Assembly (NCBI GenBank): GCA_039045975.1
Contig: JBCCJA010000051.1
Span: forward strand, 1 to 28,860
Source of the DNA: JBCCJA01 sp039045975
GTDB lineage: Bacteria > Planctomycetota > Planctomycetia > Planctomycetales > Planctomycetaceae
DNA: 28,860 bases
Direction of reading: 5' to 3'
Made by a program: the position numbers and the translations under genes. Below the pieces are notes generated by a model, which saw only the letters and a program-made list of their open reading frames with translations, was not told where the DNA came from and ran no database searches. Below, in pieces: positions 27,358 to 28,860 of the stretch; position 1 is the first letter of the stretch, and each line of letters begins with the position of its first letter.

Positions 27358-27941
27358 GTCGCGTTCCTCAGCTTCGCGTTCACGCAGTCGTAAAGACGAC
27401 CGCGTAGCCGCCGCAAACGCGTGTAAACGTTGCTCCGCGGCTTCCGCTTTTGCTTCGCCCACTCCGTCACGGAGGTCTCCTCGCCGTAGCACTCCCAGAG
27501 CATCTGCTGGTCCGCGACAGAAAGTCGCCCCAGACAATCGCGAAGGAAGTCACTGCGAAGCTCGGTCAACTCGTAAATCCCCGTCGACACGCTCGCGAGC
27601 TTCTGCACGACCGCGTCGTTCAACCCGTAACCCCGTCGCAGTCGCTCACGACGAAGAAAATCACGCGCACAATTTGCCGCGATCGTGCAGGCCCAACCGC
27701 GAAAACCTCGCGTCTCGTCGTAGGCGCCGAAGTTTTCGAGCAGCTTGACCAGGGTGTTCTGCAAGACATCGTCCGCGTCGACCGGATTGCCGACGAGAGT
27801 GACGATCAGCCTCTGAACCTCCGGATAAACGTCCGCGACCAGACGCAGGAACGACTCGTACTGCTCGGCCTCCAAGCCGCCACGGGCGATCGCACGGCGA
27901 TCGCTATCAGAATCCGTCGGCGTTCTCGTAGGGGTCTTCAT
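27354..27941 (-). CDS. ECF-type RNA polymerase sigma factor
   Basis: This 195-residue protein has sigma region 2 at about 35-100 (YPEVQRLIVTLVGN, DADDVLQNTLVKLLEN, FRGWACTIAANCARDFLRR). Region 4 lies at about 137-190 (LSVADQQMLWECYGE, then a helix-turn-helix around SVTEWAKQKRKPRSNVYTRL). It resembles the Rhodopirellula/Verrucomicrobium sigma-70 subfamily (TIGR02989-like). It heads the cluster that continues with the FecR-domain protein. Self-activation of its own promoter is common in such pairs, but no promoter could be assigned here. Confidence 0.93.
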   Translation of the reverse strand: MKTPTRTPTDSDSDRRAIARGGLEAEQYESFLRLVADVYPEVQRLIVTLVGNPVDADDVLQNTLVKLLENFGAYDETRGFRGWACTIAANCARDFLRRERLRRGYGLNDAVVQKLASVSTGIYELTELRSDFLRDCLGRLSVADQQMLWECYGEETSVTEWAKQKRKPRSNVYTRLRRLRGRLYDCVNAKLRNAT

Positions 27942-28300
27942 GCCGTCCCGTCTGCTCCGCCCCTACTACGCACGGTGACGCGGCGATTCGTCTCTGAATT
28001 GGCAGATTCCTTCAGAACTCCCGATGGTGCCGGCAAAAGCCGAACATGAGCCCCACAGGCCGTCCACCTCCGGCGGGAGACCTGTCCCTGCAACGAATGT
28101 TACCCAAAGGAAAACGCACGGAGCGGCACGATAAGAAGCACGGCCCGCAGCAGGTCATCGCGAAGCCGCATCCGGCCGAACGTCCGCGAAGACCTCGCGG
28201 CGGCCATGGGTGGCCTGCGGGCCCGACGCCGGCGACCCCACGGCCTTCTCCTGCGGTCTTCTGCCGAAACCCGACCAGCCTCGGGGCCGGAACATTCGTG
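27942..28300. other. Gene-free interval upstream of the sigma operon
   Basis: No convincing coding sequence, RNA or repeat was seen. The promoter of the sigma-factor operon should lie here, but no -35/-10 pair stands out. Confidence 0.5.
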
Positions 28301-28860
28301 TTACGCCTGACCCGCTCTCCCCGAGTCAATCGCCAGTTTCTCTCGCGATTCAGGGCCGAGGGACACGCCCTCGGACTCAGCACCCCCGACAGGATTCGAA
28401 CCTGTGACCTGCGGATTAGGAATCCGCCGTCCGGTTCGCGTTAACTCTGCGTTTTTATTGGCCGACGACGTCCGCCCCGTCTGGGGGGTCGTCTGGGGGG
28501 TCGCCGGCGAGCGAAAAGCGGTCTCCCGCGGCCCTCGATCGGCGGGGTTCGTACCGGTCGCCACGGCCTTCTCGCGCGTGTGGATCCGGGGCAACGCAGC
28601 GACCGCTGTCCCTAAGTCTCTGATGCCGACGTGGGCGTAGCGGTCGAGGGTGAGCGTGACCGTCGAGTGCCGGGCCAACTCTTGCGCGTCCTTCACGTTC
28701 ACACCCGAACGGGCCAGCATCGTGATGAACTGGTGGCGGAGGGCGTGAAAGTCAAAATCGCGGCCGTCCTCGTCGGTGTAGGCGATGCCCGCCGCGTCGA
28801 GGTCGGCACGAATCAGTCGCGTGGCGCTGCCGTGCTTCGCCCATCGGCCGCGCCACAAGC
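28301..28860 (-). CDS. Tyrosine recombinase/integrase, C-terminal part (5' end beyond window)
   Basis: Only the catalytic C-terminus is inside the window. The conserved H-x-x-R appears in DFHALRHQF, followed by LARHSTVTLTLDRYAH, which carries the second His and the nucleophile Tyr. The first catalytic Arg would lie further right. After the catalytic domain the frame continues for about 100 residues. Part of this (RRIPNPQVTGSNPVGG) is a translation of a tRNA 3' fragment, so the C-terminal tail was created or changed by integration. The frame closes at 28301. A tandem 12-nt repeat (gtctggggggtc twice, near 28479) encodes a TPQ repeat in the tail. Confidence 0.9.
   Translation of the reverse strand, partial: LWRGRWAKHGSATRLIRADLDAAGIAYTDEDGRDFDFHALRHQFITMLARSGVNVKDAQELARHSTVTLTLDRYAHVGIRDLGTAVAALPRIHTREKAVATGTNPADRGPRETAFRSPATPQTTPQTGRTSSANKNAELTRTGRRIPNPQVTGSNPVGGAESEGVSLGPESREKLAIDSGRAGQA
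28381..28427 (-). other. Attachment site: 3' fragment of a tRNA-Arg(CCT) gene
   Basis: On the minus strand this reads as the 3' half of a tRNA. It has anticodon stem gcgga/tccgc with loop ttcctaa (anticodon CCT), a 5-nt variable region, T-stem acagg/cctgt with loop ttcgaat, and acceptor strand cgggggt. The D-arm and 5' acceptor strand are absent upstream, so it is not a working tRNA. With an integrase ending next to it, it is best read as the duplicated att core, with the element lying to the right and an intact tRNA-Arg expected at its far end. Confidence 0.85.

Noticed and set aside
28381..28427. Functional tRNA-Arg gene
   Set aside because: The D-arm and 5' acceptor strand are missing; only the 3' half is present.

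Overview
The window looks like chromosomal DNA of a planctomycete. Base composition is high in G+C. Several families typical of that phylum occur together: a DUF1559 prepilin-like protein, an ECF sigma factor with a FecR-domain partner, an MJ0042-type zinc-ribbon membrane protein, a fused membrane/spermidine-synthase-like protein, and a secreted protein with an LEPR-XLL-like N-terminal motif. REP-type palindromes and a REP-associated tyrosine transposase (RAYT) are also present. The genus cannot be named from the sequence alone.

Layout. 1-3470: a 130-bp imperfect palindrome, then a large membrane/methyltransferase/TPR protein (minus). 3471-4224: no gene, but consecutive hairpins and two near-identical 176-bp repeats. 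4225-6063: an RTX-type repeat protein (minus) of visibly lower G+C, bracketed by repeat motifs. 6531-9173: topA (minus), divergent from a PpiD/SurA-like membrane-anchored protein (9354-11879, plus). 11892-12839: a RAYT gene enclosed by REP palindromes and a 109-bp tandem repeat. 12843-13952: a secreted propeller-like protein of unknown function (minus), divergent from secA (14101-17694, plus). secA is followed 12 nt later by a small FCP1/NIF-type HAD phosphatase. 18265-20039: another copy of the dispersed repeat, and a zinc-ribbon membrane protein flanked by direct repeats. 20040-21856: two exported proteins, one Cys-rich and one alpha/beta-hydrolase-like.

22140-27941 is a minus-strand cluster that reads as one operon: ECF sigma factor, FecR-domain membrane protein (4-nt stop/start overlap), DUF1559 prepilin-like protein, small lipoprotein, and secreted pectate-lyase-type beta-helix protein. 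It looks like a self-contained surface-sensing and export module.

The right edge (28301-28860) holds the 3' end of a tyrosine integrase. Its reading frame runs through a 47-nt 3' fragment of a tRNA-Arg(CCT) gene, which marks the left end of an integrated element extending beyond the window.

The strongest unusual points are a SecA whose wing-like module appears five times in series, the RAYT/REP locus, a roughly 145-bp double-hairpin element present three times, and the sigma/FecR/DUF1559/beta-helix operon. No CRISPR array, rRNA or intact tRNA was seen.
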